NCBI GenBank assembly: GCA_035048815.1
Contig: JAUCBN010000036.1
Location: forward strand, 6,706,001-6,770,000
DNA length: 64,000 nt
Direction: 5' to 3'
From: Abelmoschus esculentus
Taxonomy: Eukaryota > Streptophyta > Magnoliopsida > Malvales > Malvaceae
Shown: positions 46,832 through 59,003 of the stretch, piece by piece
Layout of the letters: each line of letters starts with the position of its first letter
Numbering within the stretch: the first letter of the stretch is position 1
The notes under the pieces: model-generated
What the model was told of the DNA's origin: nothing
The model's input: only the letters and a program-made list of their open reading frames with translations
The model's database searches: none
Translations under genes and position numbers: made by a program

Positions 46832-48364
46832 GGCATAAAAATAATTTTAACCCTTAACGTTTATAATTTTTATCGTTTTAGTCCTTGTTTTTTTTTGGAT
46901 GAATTTAACTCTTTAACCTATATCTTTTTGACAAATAGCTTATTTTTTAACTACCATGATAACTAGACTGTTAAAAATTTAACAATGATAACATGTCATA
47001 TGCATATGATAATATATCTTAAATAACATGGCATCTAACCTATCAAATATATATGAAATATAATTTTATTCTAATATAAAATATAAAATAATTAAAATTT
47101 AAATAAAATATTAAAAAAATAATTAACTCTAAATAAAATGATACTAAACATTCTCAACCTTAACTACGATAGAATCAAAGTCCTATCTTAAAAAATATGA
47201 ACACAATTCGAAATTAATTTTTTAAGATGTGATTTGATTCTATCGTAGTTATGATTGGAATGTTTAGTAAACTTTTACTTTAGAATTAATTATTTTTTAA
47301 TATTTTATTTGAATTTTAATTGTTTTATATTTTATATTAGAATAAAATTATATTTCATATATATATGTGTATGTATTTGATAGGTTAGAAGCCATGTCAT
47401 TTAAAATATATTATCATATGCATATGACATGTCATGTTCGTAAAATTTTTAACGGTTCAGTTATCATGGTAGTTAAAAAATAGGCATAAAGATACTTTTA
47501 ACCCTTAACGTTTATAATTTTTATCGTTTTGGCCCTTATTCTTTTTTTTTTGGATAAATTAAGCCCTTAACCTATATCTTTTTGACAAATAGCTTATTTT
47601 TTAACTATCATGGTAACTGGATCATTAAAAATCTAACAATAATAACATGTCATATACATATGATAATATATTTTAAATAAAATTACATCTAACCAATTAA
47701 ATATATATATATGAAATATAATTTTATTCTAATATAAAATATAAAACAATTAAAATTCAAATAAAATATTAAAAAATAATTAATTCTAAAATAAAATGCT
47801 AGTAAACTTTTCCAATCCTAACTACGATAGAATCAAAATCTATCTTAAAAAAATATGAACACAGTTCAAAATTAATTAATTTTTTAAGCTAGGATTTTGA
47901 TTCTATCGTAGTTAGGGTTAAGAATGTTTATTTAAATTTTAATTATTTTTTATTTTAATTGTTTTTAATATTTTATATTTTATATTACAATAAAATTATA
48001 TTTCATATTAGAATTAAATTATATTTCACATATATATTTGATAGGTTAATGTTATTTTATTTAAAATATATTATCATATGAGTATGACATGTCATCATTG
48101 TTAGATTTTTAACGGTCCAGTTATCATGATAGTTAAAAAATAAGCTATTTGTCAAAAAGATATAGGTTAAGGGCTAAATTTATCCCAAAAAAAGAATAAG
48201 GACCAAAACGATAAAAATTATAAACGTTAAGGGTTAAAAGTATCTTTATGTCTAAAGCTACTTGTCAAAATTATATAGGTTAAGGGTTAAATTCATTCAA
48301 AAAAAGAATAAGGGCCAAAATGATAAAAATTATAAACGTTAAGGGTTAAAATTATCTTTATGCC
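46832..48364. mobile_element. Outer foldback DNA element interrupted by a sister copy
   Basis: The left arm starts GGCATAAAAATAATTTTAAC at 46832 and the right end closes with the complementary sequence at 48364. The arms meet around 47210. The outer ~110 bp of the right arm (about 48253-48364) is separated from the rest of that arm by the inner copy. It has no coding capacity. The flanks TTTTAT and TTTTGT may be an imperfect duplication. The superfamily is unknown. Confidence 0.7.
47484..48252. mobile_element. Inner foldback DNA element of the same family
   Basis: It starts GGCATAAAGATACTTTTAAC at 47484 and ends with the complement at about 48252, the last bases reading TGTC instead of TGCC. 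The arms meet around 47880. The flanks ATA and TAA suggest a TA or TAA target duplication inside the arm of the outer element. No reading frame is present. Confidence 0.68.
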
Positions 48365-48606
48365 TTTTGTATTTCTATAAATGTTTTATTTTTTAGATTT
48401 ATAGTTTTTGTTTAAGATCTATAGCGTAGTATTTAAAGTTAGCGTTTGTGTAATATGATTAGATATTTGTGTTTTAACTTATAAACATTAAATTTTAACC
48501 ATAAACATAAAATTCTGTCAATAATTCCTAAATTAAAAACTATTACACTTAAACCGCTAAACACTAAACCTTTAAATTAAAACGTTTGTATAAACAAAAT
48601 TTCTAC

Positions 48607-49190
48607 AACAACCTTCACCTAAACCTTAAGAAAGCTTAAAACATGATGGAAAGAAGAACAACAATGATTCCTAGGGTAAACTCTCTCAATTCGGCTCTCT
48701 CCTTCCCTAAGACGGTTATGCCTTATATAGGCTTGTCCTATGGCAAACCTTTTCTAAGTAGAATACAACTTGGAGTAGGGAACAAGTCTTGTACATAGGT
48801 CAAATATTTCCAAGTTTAATTCTTCTAGAAGGCTTTCCCACGTGGCCTTGTCTTTGGGCTTTTCTTGTGTTGTTCAGCTCCAGTCCTTGAGCTTCTTGTT
48901 CAGCAACGTTATCCTCATTTTTCTCCTCAGTTTGCCTGCCATATTGCTAATTGTCTTCTGTTGCCTCGGCATTAAGTCCTACCTCAGCCCTAGTTTGCTG
49001 TCGCGGCAATACTTTTTCCTGTATAGACATAAAAATGCAGTAAAGTATGCATTTTCTATAAATATTATCTTTAACAGCTCAATCCCTAAATATATCACAT
49101 TAAGTATATGCATTGGTCTATTTAGGTGTAGAATTGATGATTAATGCTCATGAAAAGTGTAGAAAGTGATCGTGAGTTGAGCACTTATCA
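48607..49190 (-). repeat. Element G 3' LTR fragment
   Basis: It matches about 1205-1818 of element C's LTR, including the GTGAGTTGAGCACTTATCA end. A TATATAAGG-type box lies near 48722 on the minus strand. Confidence 0.82.
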
Positions 49191-51568
49191 ATACCTTTTC
49201 AAATTATGGAAGACATTGAGTTTGACTTGTTGGTCATTGACCCACATTGTCAACTCTCCTTTTTCCACATCAATTAGTGTTCGTCCAGTAGTAAGGAAAG
49301 GTTTCCCCAAGGATGATTGGTGCATTATCATCTACTTCACAATCAAGGACAAGAAAATCAGCCAAAAAAATAAATTTATTCACTCTTACCAGTATGTCCT
49401 TGATCTTTCCTTTGGGTTGCACATATGATCGATCCGTAAGTTGGAGCATCACAATTGTGGGTTTTGCCTTTCCTATTTCGAGCTTTCAGAAGACGGATTT
49501 AGACATTAGATTGATACTTGCTCCAAGGTCGCATAGGGCTTTTCCTTCGTAATGGTTACCAATTGCACAAGGTATTGTAAAGCATCCAAGATCCTTTAAT
49601 TTTGGTCACATGCAGTTATGTAGCATTGTCATGCATCCTTATGTAGCAGCCATTGTTTCAAACTCACCTAGCCTCTTTCTCTTAGACACAATGTTTTTTA
49701 AGAACTTAGTATAATTAGGCATTTGTTCAATTGCCTCTACAAATGGCAAGTTGATGTGGACTTGCTTTAAGATATCAAGAAATTTCTTAAATTGATGATC
49801 CTGTTTTTGCTTTTTCAACCTTTGTAGGAAAGATGGTGGTGGTCTCATCTCTTCCAGGGTTTCTTTGGTTTGGAATTTAATACCTGGAACCACTGTGTTT
49901 GTTGCTATCTTGGTAGCTTTTTCAAGTATTGCCGAGCTCTCTGTTGGGGCAGTGTTATCTGCTGTGACATTATCAGTTGATTCTACATCCAAGTCCTCTT
50001 TTTTTTGGTTCTATTGGTGGGACTTTGTCTGTTGGGCTTTCTACCTTCTCTTTTAGCTGTAGACCACTTCTGGTAGTGATTGCTTTACACTGTTCATGGC
50101 CCATTACCTTAGCAACTTCAGTATTGCTAGGTAATCCTCCTTGTGGTCTAGTGTTTATGTTATGGGCAAATTGCCCAACATGGGTTTTTAGTGCCTTAAT
50201 TGCGGCTTCTTGGTTCTGTAATCCCATCTCAGTTCTATTTATGAATGCATTTTTTATTTTGATGAAGTTATTGTTCTTTGCCATATATGATTCAGTTTTT
50301 GTCATGAATGCTTTCAGGGAATTTGCTAGAGAACTTACAGGCTACTGTTGATGCATCTGCTGCTACGGCAGAGGCTGCTAAACTTGCTGCTACGGCAGAT
50401 GTTGCATTTTTTATTGGAATCCTGGGGGTTGAGTAGTTGGATTTAAGGCATTGTTTGGATTGCTCCATGAAAAGTTTGGACGCCTCTTCCATGAGGGGTT
50501 GTATGTGTTGTACATCATATTGTTTCTATTGTAGTTTCCAATATATATGCTAGACTCTTGATTCTGCATACACTCAGAAGAATTGTGGTTACCTCCACAT
50601 AAATTGCAATAAGAATCAATGGCCTTAACCTCATGTGTGTTCTGTTGTAGTTGCATGTTTTGCACCATTTTGGTAAGAGATGCCAATTGTGCTACCACTG
50701 AATTTGATGTTTCTAATTCATTTACTGTGGCTTGGCGTCTTACTCCTCCTCGCCTTGATGTAGGAAATTGAAAATCGTTCTTTGCGAATTCCTTCAGTAT
50801 TTCAATAGCTTCCTAAGGTGCTTTATCCAGGAGTGTTCCATTTGCCGAGGCATCTAACATCATCCTTGTTAGAGCATTGATGGTATTGTAAAACATTGTC
50901 ACTTGTGTCCATAGTGGAAATCCATGCAATGGGCACTTGTGCAATAACTCTCTGTAGTATTCCCATGCCTCGTATATAGGTTCGTCATCAACCTTTCGAA
51001 AAGAAGTAATTTCATTATGAATTCTATCATATAAATTGGTAGGATTAAAACGCGTAATGAAATCTCGACAATAATTCACTCCAAGATCCTATTGATCCTG
51101 CTGGAATGCTATTTAGTCGGGTTTTTTCCCTATCCCTCAGTGAATAGGGGAACAACTTCAATCTTAATACATCTTCATAAAATCTTTGAATTTTGAAAGA
51201 ATTATAAATTTCCATGAATCACTTAAGAAGTTGTCTGACATCTTTTGTCATTGACCCACCAAACGATCCAATAGTGTTTAGCATATTGAACATGACTGGT
51301 TTTAGCTCAAAGTGCGTCGCTTCTATTTTTGGTGTAACAACTCCAGGATTTAGCCCATTTAAATCTTCCTTCAAGAAGTCTCTGACAGTTAGTTGTCGCG
51401 GCAGTGGTGGCGACGGAAGGCCTCCATTGCCGGCAAGTAAGTTTTGATCTGCTTGATTTCCTTGATGGCTTGCCATAGCTTCTTGGATTTGTCTCCTCAA
51501 CCTTTAATGTGTACTCCGATTTTTGGATTTAACTCGTACAAAGGATAGGTAGGGTTGACCCTGATCAT
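49191..51568 (-). pseudogene. gag-protease pseudogene, element G (keeps the zinc knuckle)
   Basis: The start at 51568 gives MIRVNPTYP. Blocks are 51219-51500, 50813-51079, 50411-50698, 49973-50305, 49639-49992 and 49270-49452. The zinc knuckle CNLCGGNHNSSEC lies at 50570-50608, a Cys-X2-Cys-X3-His-X4-Cys array. The protease continues to 49191, where it abuts the LTR, so its C-terminus is lost. Stops and frameshifts are scattered through it. Confidence 0.86.
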
Positions 51569-51644
51569 ACACCAAAAATAAACCAAAGTAAAATAAAAAT
51601 AAATTTAAAATAACTAAAATAAAGAAAATAAAATTTAGTTGCTA

Positions 51645-51663
51645 ATCCCCGGCAACGTCGCCA
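51645..51663 (-). other. Primer binding site, tRNA-Asp type (element G)
   Basis: The minus strand reads TGGCGACGTTGCCGGGGAT, one change from the tRNA-Asp complement. Confidence 0.85.
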
Positions 51664-51669
51664 AAAACT

Positions 51670-51763
51670 TGATGAGTGTTAGATATGTGCAATTTAGTGC
51701 AAGTGAATACGTCGCCAAGTAATAAAGTGATAAGTATCAAATATCGTCTCCATAGAGATTGTT
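51670..51763 (-). repeat. Element G 5' LTR fragment
   Basis: It reads TGATGAGTGTTAGATATG at the inner end and resembles the family LTRs for about 94 bp, then breaks off near 51763 into unrelated sequence. Confidence 0.78.
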
Positions 51764-52286
51764 CTACTCAATACACGTGCACGTGAGGGTCACACGTGTC
51801 GTTTTACTTATAGATCATCCCCTCGTCTTCCTCGTTGCTACGCCATCATCTTTGATCCCCTCCTCATCGTCGTTCAGTCACTATGCAAAAGACAAAAGAT
51901 TATCAGTACTAATTAAAGACCTTTGGTCTTTTGATAGGTGTTTGGTTCTATTGATCGGGCGTGTACCGTGTAGATAGGACCTTGATCCTTACCTATTTGT
52001 ATATCTTAGATCTAGATCTGTTCTAAATCCATGAGTTTCAAAAATTAGAATCTAAATATAGCGGATCTGACACATTCTGGTCCAAAATAAGTTTAATAAA
52101 AAATATCAATCAACCTATTTCTTAACATAATAAAACAGTTATTAATAATTTCACATCACATCTTCGATGAAGAAAAAATTAATTTTAATACAACTAGTAA
52201 GAGAATAAAAACGATAAACTTGAGTCTCAAAAAAACTCTAACATAGTCACACAAATATCTTTTGAATAACACAAGCATTAATAGTG
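51764..52286. other. Non-coding stretch with a CACGTG cluster
   Basis: The core CACGTG occurs three times within about 30 bases (around 51773-51799), followed by CT-rich sequence. No reading frame continues from it. The rest is AT-rich without recognisable features. Confidence 0.3.
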
Positions 52287-52294
52287 GAACAAAC

Positions 52295-52728
52295 TAGGGG
52301 TAAATTCGATTCAGGTTCGGTTTTAGTTCGATAAGTTATTTTAGTAATCATCGATTTTAGGTTGATTAATCTTGGTTTTCAGTTTTTTCATATTAACGTT
52401 AATTTATAAAAAAATTTATATTTTATCTTGACAAAATAGTTTTATTTTATGATTTTTAAACATTAAAAGATAAATATTTTTAGATATTTTTCATAAATAT
52501 TTATTTAAACTTATTTTTTAAGTAAAAAGAAAAAATAAAAATACATTTATAGTATTTTAAGTATAAAATAAATATTTTTATCTTATAAAAATAATTAAAA
52601 AATAATTTAAAAAATCAAATTCAGTTTAATTTTTCTAACCGCGGTTAACCACAGTTCGTAAATTTAAGAACCACAATACCTCAGTTCGGTTTAATTTTCA
52701 GTTTTACGGTTAACCATACCCAGTCCTA
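52295..52728. mobile_element. Small non-autonomous hAT-type element
   Basis: A 434-bp block begins TAGGGGTAAATTCG and ends ACCCAGTCCTA. It is flanked by an exact 8-bp duplication GAACAAAC (52287-52294 and 52729-52736). Eight-base duplications and TAGG termini fit the hAT superfamily. The terminal repeats are short and imperfect. The interior carries GGTTCGGTTTT-like motifs near both ends and no reading frame. Confidence 0.75.
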
Positions 52729-52736
52729 GAACAAAC

Positions 52737-53913
52737 ATGTATTCCTTCAAAAAAAATTTATCATAAATAAATAAAAAATATTTTAGAGAATAATGTGAAA
52801 TATAAAATTAAAGCAAAGAAAAGAAAAATAATATAATTAGTAATAAGAACTCACTTTTAACGATGTCTCCCTCCATTATATCTATTTTAAAACATATTCT
52901 ATCATTTATATATATTAAAACTTTAAGGTGGATTTTTCTATAAATCGGTGAATGGTCTAGGTATGTATCTTAGTGTTAGATATGGATCAGGATCCGGATC
53001 TATACTTCAATTAGAAAATTTAGATTCGTTTCAGATCTATCAAATTTAAAAATTTAAGATTCAGACTAATAAAATGAATTTATATCTATAGATTCGAATC
53101 GAATCTAAAATCCATTATCATCACTATGTGTAGGTCTCTAAATAATGTTTGCTTTAGTTCTATTTATTGTGAGACGATTGGGCTTGCTGATGCTTCGGCA
53201 AAAGAATAGATATCTCACGACTAAGGCGTTTATCGAGCGAGTCGATCACGATTTGAATATTATTCGATTTGTGCTCGTTAAAAAATTTGTTACTTGATTC
53301 GACTCGTTTCTCGTTAAGCTTGTTAAAATTATACTCGACTCGTGCTCGTTAAAATATTTTATTGCTCAACTCGACTCGTTGTTGATTAAGCTCAGTAAAA
53401 AACTTACCTTATTTTTAATTAAAAAAAATTTAATAATACTATATGAGACCTAATATTGACATAAATTAACAAATTTAACCAAAAAATCAAAAGAGTGTAT
53501 AAAACACTTTTAAAGTCTAAATTCGAAAGTAACAATCCATAAATACACTAAACTAACATATTAAAATTAAAGTAGCAATTGACAAATTAATAATTATTAT
53601 TTAGATTTATTTTTTGAAATAAAAAATTTAAAAATAATTGTTAAAAAATATTTAAAAAAATTAACGAGCTACTCGCGAACTTATTGAGTCAAGTTAAACT
53701 TTACTCGATTCAACTCGTTAAGGTATCGAGTCAAATTCAAATTCAAATCAAACTAATTAAAATTGAATATTTATTAAATTTTGACCAAATTAAATTCGAG
53801 TAACTCAAAAGTTGTTTAACTCATTAAGTACTCATACTCGCAACGCTGTGCTTCAAGCTTGTTTATGAGTTAAGAACTTAGGATTCCTTTGCTACTGTTT
53901 GGGCACATAAGAG
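52737..53913. other. AT-rich DNA with an ACTCG/TCGA-rich repeat
   Basis: No gene is seen. About 53215-53860 is rich in CTCGTT, GACTCG and TCGAG motifs at both ends with an AT-rich middle, as in non-autonomous DNA transposons. No clean terminal repeats or duplication could be fixed. Confidence 0.35.
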
Positions 53914-56433
53914 TAGGGTTGGGGTATTCGATCGAGTCGAGTTAAAAAATTTTGAGTTATTCGAATTGACATGTCTTATTTTATCATTCAAACTTTATTT
54001 GAAAATTTTTCAAGTCGAGATTCGAATATATTTTTTTTTGCATACATAAATAATATCATAAAAATTATTTATTTTATTCATAGTAATTTTTTATTGATAA
54101 AAACATGCTATTTCATTAAACTATAAACCTCATTAAAAAACCCTTTCTTATCCAAGTCAAGCGTAGCAAGACTCAAGATAACGAAACGAAGAAAAGAATT
54201 CTCAAAAATATATTAATAATTAAACCGAATAAAAATACACTAGAGTTTAAGAAATCTAACAACAACAAAAGATGATACAATATCCCAAACTAATGAAAAA
54301 TAAAAGTGACAATAGTCCATACTAAAATAGTTTTACATCAACAAACACTAATTAAAATAAAGTACGGAAATAATCTTCCGAAAAGTAAAACATCAATCCA
54401 ATCACCTAAAAAATCATATAAATGATGCTATTTTAAGTTAACATATATAAAGTAAATTACTTATTAATATAATAACATGAATAAAGAAGAAAGCTTAGAA
54501 GACATACATTAAAAGGTCAGATTTTTATTCTTATAGATTATAAAAAAAAGAGTAAACAATACAAAAACAAATTATAATAAACTTTTTCTTTTGAGTTTTT
54601 AAATACCTTAAGCATTTTCTTCTTCATGTACCATCGATAACTACAAAAATCTTTTTTGATTTTTCGTTACTTTTAATAAATATAACAAATTTAAAAATAA
54701 ATAACTTTATAATATAAATGATATAAAATATTAACTTTATTAATCAAAATTAATATTACCATCTTTTATGTCTTGAAGTTTCGCAACATATTCGTCAAGA
54801 TTAATAGAATCTTTATGCTTTCGAAACCAATCTTGAATGCAAATCAAAGCTTCCACCATCGTCGGAGTCAACGAGCTTCTAAAATCATCTAGAACATGTC
54901 CACCCGTATAGAATGCACTTTCGAAGACAACTGTCGAGATAGAAATAGAGAAAACATCTCGAGCCATTTGTGCAAGAACAAGATATCGTGGACTATTCAG
55001 TTTTAATCACAATAATATATCAAATGAATTTGTGTTGCTTGTGTCTTCCTCAGACAAATATTTTTTCAACTCAGATTTATTTTTCAAACCAACACGTTGC
55101 TTCTTCAACAGTTATTGTTGCACAACCAAATTCGTCTTTGATTGATTTGACTTCATAGATTTAGAAACTTTCGTTGGAATACTTGATTAACCTTCACGGA
55201 ACCCAACTTTTCTAGATATAAAAGTATATTCATCAAACAAAAATCATAATTGTTTTTCAATCATGTTCACAACCTCATTCTTAACACTAGAAAAAAGCAA
55301 GGATACCCCAAATTGGACAAAACCCATTTTACGTCGAGGATCTAAGATTATCACCAAATAAACTAGAAAATTAATGTTTTTTTGTATCACCCCAATACTT
55401 ATTATACTTGTCTCTCATCTTAAAAGCCATGGATACTATATCTAAATCTTCACAATTTTTCTATTCATTCAATAAACAATGTATATCCATCAACGTCTCA
55501 AAAAAGAAATGAGAGGTGACATGCAATGATCCAGATACCTTTAATGCCATGGATACTATTTCTTCTTTGTCCCGACTGTAGAAGTAAACTTTACACTTTC
55601 TTGGATAATGAGTTTAATAATGTGTGCAACACATCTTGTATGCATATATTTTCCATTTGCAATACAAGTATTTCGGTGGTTCAATTTCTTTCTCAAATAT
55701 TCAATACCAACACTATTAGTAGATTCATTATCCACTGTAATATTGAAGACCCTCTCAATCCCCAAATCTTGAATACACTTTTCAAGGGCTTGACTTATGC
55801 TTTCACCTCTATGAGCACATATCAGGTAAAAATTGATGATTCTTTTTTGCAACATCCATCCATCGTCTATCCAATGTATTGTTAGAACCATATACGATAC
55901 CCTTTGCAATGAGGTCCAAGTATCAGTTGTCAAACAAATTTTACTTTATCTTTACTAAAAGAAGTCTTCATTAATTTCTTCATAGAGTTAAATAAATCTA
56001 GACAATCTCTTCTAACAGTGTAACACGATGAAAGATAGAATCTTGGGCATGAAATGGATAGAAATAACTTGAAGTCTTCTCCCTCTACAATTCGGAAAGG
56101 TAGCTCATCCACGATTATCATATGAATGAATACCTTTCTAATAGCATTTTCATTGAACTTCCATGTTGAAAAAGTTTTCATCTCACTTTTAAGGTCAATT
56201 ATAGTCTTAACAAATGCTAATTCTATTTATTTAAGATCTGTAGTATTGCCTTGAGGTTTCTTCAAGCATGTCCTCAAATGATTATTTAAATTGGTTGTAG
56301 AACCCCTAGTATCCATAAAGTAAGTATTGTCACAATAAATGTATCTTGTCCTATTCATCCCATCTTGTGTTACGAATTTAGTGAAATGTTTCCAACATGA
56401 TGCTCTTAATTTTTGTTTCTTTCGGATAGTTTT
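53914..56433 (-). mobile_element. Broken hAT transposon remnant
   Basis: A transposase pseudogene occupies 54740-56433. The block TAGGGTTGGGGTATTCGA at 53914 is a candidate terminal sequence. The opposite end was lost where an LTR-like sequence begins at 56434. The region between 53914 and 54739 has no reading frame. Confidence 0.55.
54740..56433 (-). pseudogene. hAT transposase pseudogene
   Basis: In minus-strand order the remnants are: a BED-type zinc finger (56227-56433; ASCWKHF, then a CDNTY...HLRTC segment with one expected Cys replaced by Tyr), 55930-56181, 55556-55933 (the catalytic core with TTDTWTS and the ITVDNESTN Asp), a badly decayed stretch, and the C-terminal dimerisation region (54740-54967; VFESAFYTGGHVLDDFRSSL). 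These motifs are typical of plant RICESLEEPER/Tam3-type hAT proteins. Stops and frameshifts separate the blocks, and the N-terminus is cut at 56434. Confidence 0.82.
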
Positions 56434-56900
56434 TGTAACCCCCTTAGCTCGGCCTAGACGAAAACGACACAACGGGTTACACAAGGAATACCGAGTTAAA
56501 CCCGTAAAGTTTAACCCGATAAACGACCCTATTTTTTCTTTTATCTTATATAAATGATTCACTTAAGTCCTACATGTTTTTACATAGCTTGTGTCCAATG
56601 GTAACAAATACGAAAGAGAAACGAGTCTTAATTTGAGCATTTAAGTAAAAAGGACCAAATTTGTAAATTTACAAAATTTAAGTGTCCAAAAATTAAATTA
56701 GTATTAAAAATATTTAAAGGCTCATAACACCATACTTTCCCATGATTTTTCAATACCCCAAGAGCCTAGATGAAGATAAAAGCACTAGAAAAGGATAAAA
56801 GGTTCAAATGTAGATATCGATAAATATCGAGAGAGAAAGAAGAGAGGAATTGATTTGTGTATGCAAAAGAATTTGATTAAGGCTAGGGATGCTTATGTTC
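56434..56900 (+). repeat. LTR-like fragment interrupting the hAT transposase
   Basis: It begins TGTAACCCCCTTAGCTCGG, the kind of start seen for the solo LTR at 28317. No matching end or duplication was found, so the right limit is approximate. No coding domain. Confidence 0.35.
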
Positions 56901-58690
56901 TCCCCCTATACTTCACTTATAAGAGAATAATATTTTTAGTATTTGATTTTAAGATAATTAAAATAATTAATAGTATATAATAACATATAATGTTTATCGT
57001 AGAATCATCATGGAAAGAATGACATTGTCAAAGTTTTATGTTCAACTAGATAATTGAGTTTTATTTTTTAAATCATTGGATGTTAAAACGAATGACTTAA
57101 ATTAATTGTTTACTTTTTTTTTTCAAGTGACACTCTTCATATAACCAATTATTAATATGATCCATTTATTTTAATCATCAAATGATTTTAACAGTGTTTA
57201 AATCTTAAAAAGTATTATATTATGTAATTTAATCATATCCCTATATATCAATTTACAATTGTTTTTTTATTTAAATTTGATAATTGATTATTTAAAAATG
57301 AAAAATAACTTTTTACAAACAAAATTTAACTAAAACATTGAAACTCCAATAATATTAGAAAATAAGAGAACTATAAGAAAGTTTGAAGGAAAATAGTAAA
57401 CTATCTCTTAAGGTAACTAAATTATTGGTTTGATTCTGTTTTGATTATTAAACTATTTTTTAATTAGATTACTAAATTCTCAATCAAGACACCTGCCATT
57501 AATAAATATCAAAATTATTAACATAAAAATTAAATAAATTTATATAATAATATATTTTATCTTCATTACTTACTTATTCATTTAATCGATTACTTTCCAA
57601 AGTTAATTAAGAATATTTTAATCTAGAAAGAAATCAATTAAGCAAAAAATAAGACTTAAACCAAATTCAATATTTCATTTATAATTGATAGCATAACTAA
57701 GAAAATTATATATAGATTAAATTATATTTGAGACAAAAAAAATTATATTTTTAAACTATAATATTTTCTTTTTAATTTTTATAATTATATATTTAATCAT
57801 GAAGTTAAATCTTTTAAACTAAATAATAGTTTTAAAATTATATACATAAATACACTTTTACATATATAAAAACATTTTAATTTCTAATTTCATATAAAAA
57901 TATCGCCTCTGGGCTGGCTGGCTTTTCCCATCACCCTATTGATCCCAAAATGAATTTTGTTTGTTACTAAATTTACCATTTATTATTTTTTATCAAAAAT
58001 TTTAAATTTTGATATCTTATCACTTAAATTTATTATTGATAAAATTATAAAAAAACTTATATTAAAAACTTTCAGTTAAGTATTTTCTAAAACATATATT
58101 ATAAAATTTAATTAATTAAAATGTTTAAAATTATTATGATATTTAAAAAAAAACTTTCAAGTAATTTGAACTAAACATTTATAGTATAATAATAAACAAA
58201 TTCATTCAGTCAATATTTTCTAAAAGGAAAACATAGATTTTCCAGGCAACCAATCACTGTTACCAGCTGGTACCCTCTTTCTGTTTATGTTCCAAATTTA
58301 TACAATTTAAATGGAAACTATTTTCCTTTAGGAAAGGTCTAAATATCATGATTAAAAGGACCCTTGATGGGTTCAACCACGTGGCATGTTTCAAGACAAA
58401 CAGCACCACTTGGCTTTCGTTTGGAATAATCATTAGTAGAAACAATTATTGTAGTCTCCCTTTTTGCTTAAAGGAAAGCTTTTATTACAATCGCCTCAAC
58501 CTCAAGCTTTCTACGTGTAGCTCATCAAAGACATGGATTGGAATCAAAGCATAACAGAAAGTTAGTGTAAATTTTGTGGGAAAATGCGTGTAGATTAATG
58601 AAAATGGAAATCTTAGTTAATTACTCTACATTTCTATAATTGTTAGATAAAAATAATTTTAAGTATAATTATAAATAATAGTTGAAATAT
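56901..58690. other. AT-rich upstream intergenic DNA
   Basis: No gene is seen. A CACGTG box lies at 58378-58383, about 1.15 kb upstream of the CESA start codon, in a GC-richer patch (58240-58550) that could belong to the distal promoter. Confidence 0.4.
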
Positions 58691-59003
58691 GGTAAAAATA
58701 GATGAATAATGGGGTTAAAAAAAATATTAAGTTATTTGGTAGGTTTAAAAAAATATTTGAGGGAAAATAAACTAAAATGTATGAAATTCAATGGTGGATA
58801 TAAGTTACGGGAAGGGTGGGAACAAACTTACCCTAAATTTTTTATATAGTGCTCAAAATCCTTGACCGCTAGAAACAACAATCGTTACTTTAATCTTTGA
58901 TCGTTCAAATCATTTTATTAATATTCATTTTTTAAATATTTTTAAACACACCTACTAATAATCAAATATTTTTTTCTAACCCCACTATTTATCCAAATTT
59001 ACC
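58691..59003. mobile_element. MITE-like inverted repeat upstream of CESA
   Basis: The arms at about 58691-58745 and 58945-59003 are imperfect complements: GGTAAAAATAGATGAATAAT on the left against GGTAAATTTGGATAAATAGT on the reverse of the right. The spacer is about 200 bp and includes TTATATAG. No duplication was identified. Confidence 0.5.

Larger units (their letters stand above)
48607..51763 (-). mobile_element. Element G: decayed Athila-like element, LTR family 2-like
   Basis: A partial 3' LTR (48607-49190) is joined directly to the protease region. Gag, a primer site (51645-51663) and about 94 bp of the 5' LTR (51670-51763) follow. Everything between protease and 3' LTR is missing. Both LTRs are truncated at their outer ends, so there is no target duplication. 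G alone among the elements whose gag is readable there keeps the gag zinc knuckle. Confidence 0.85.
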
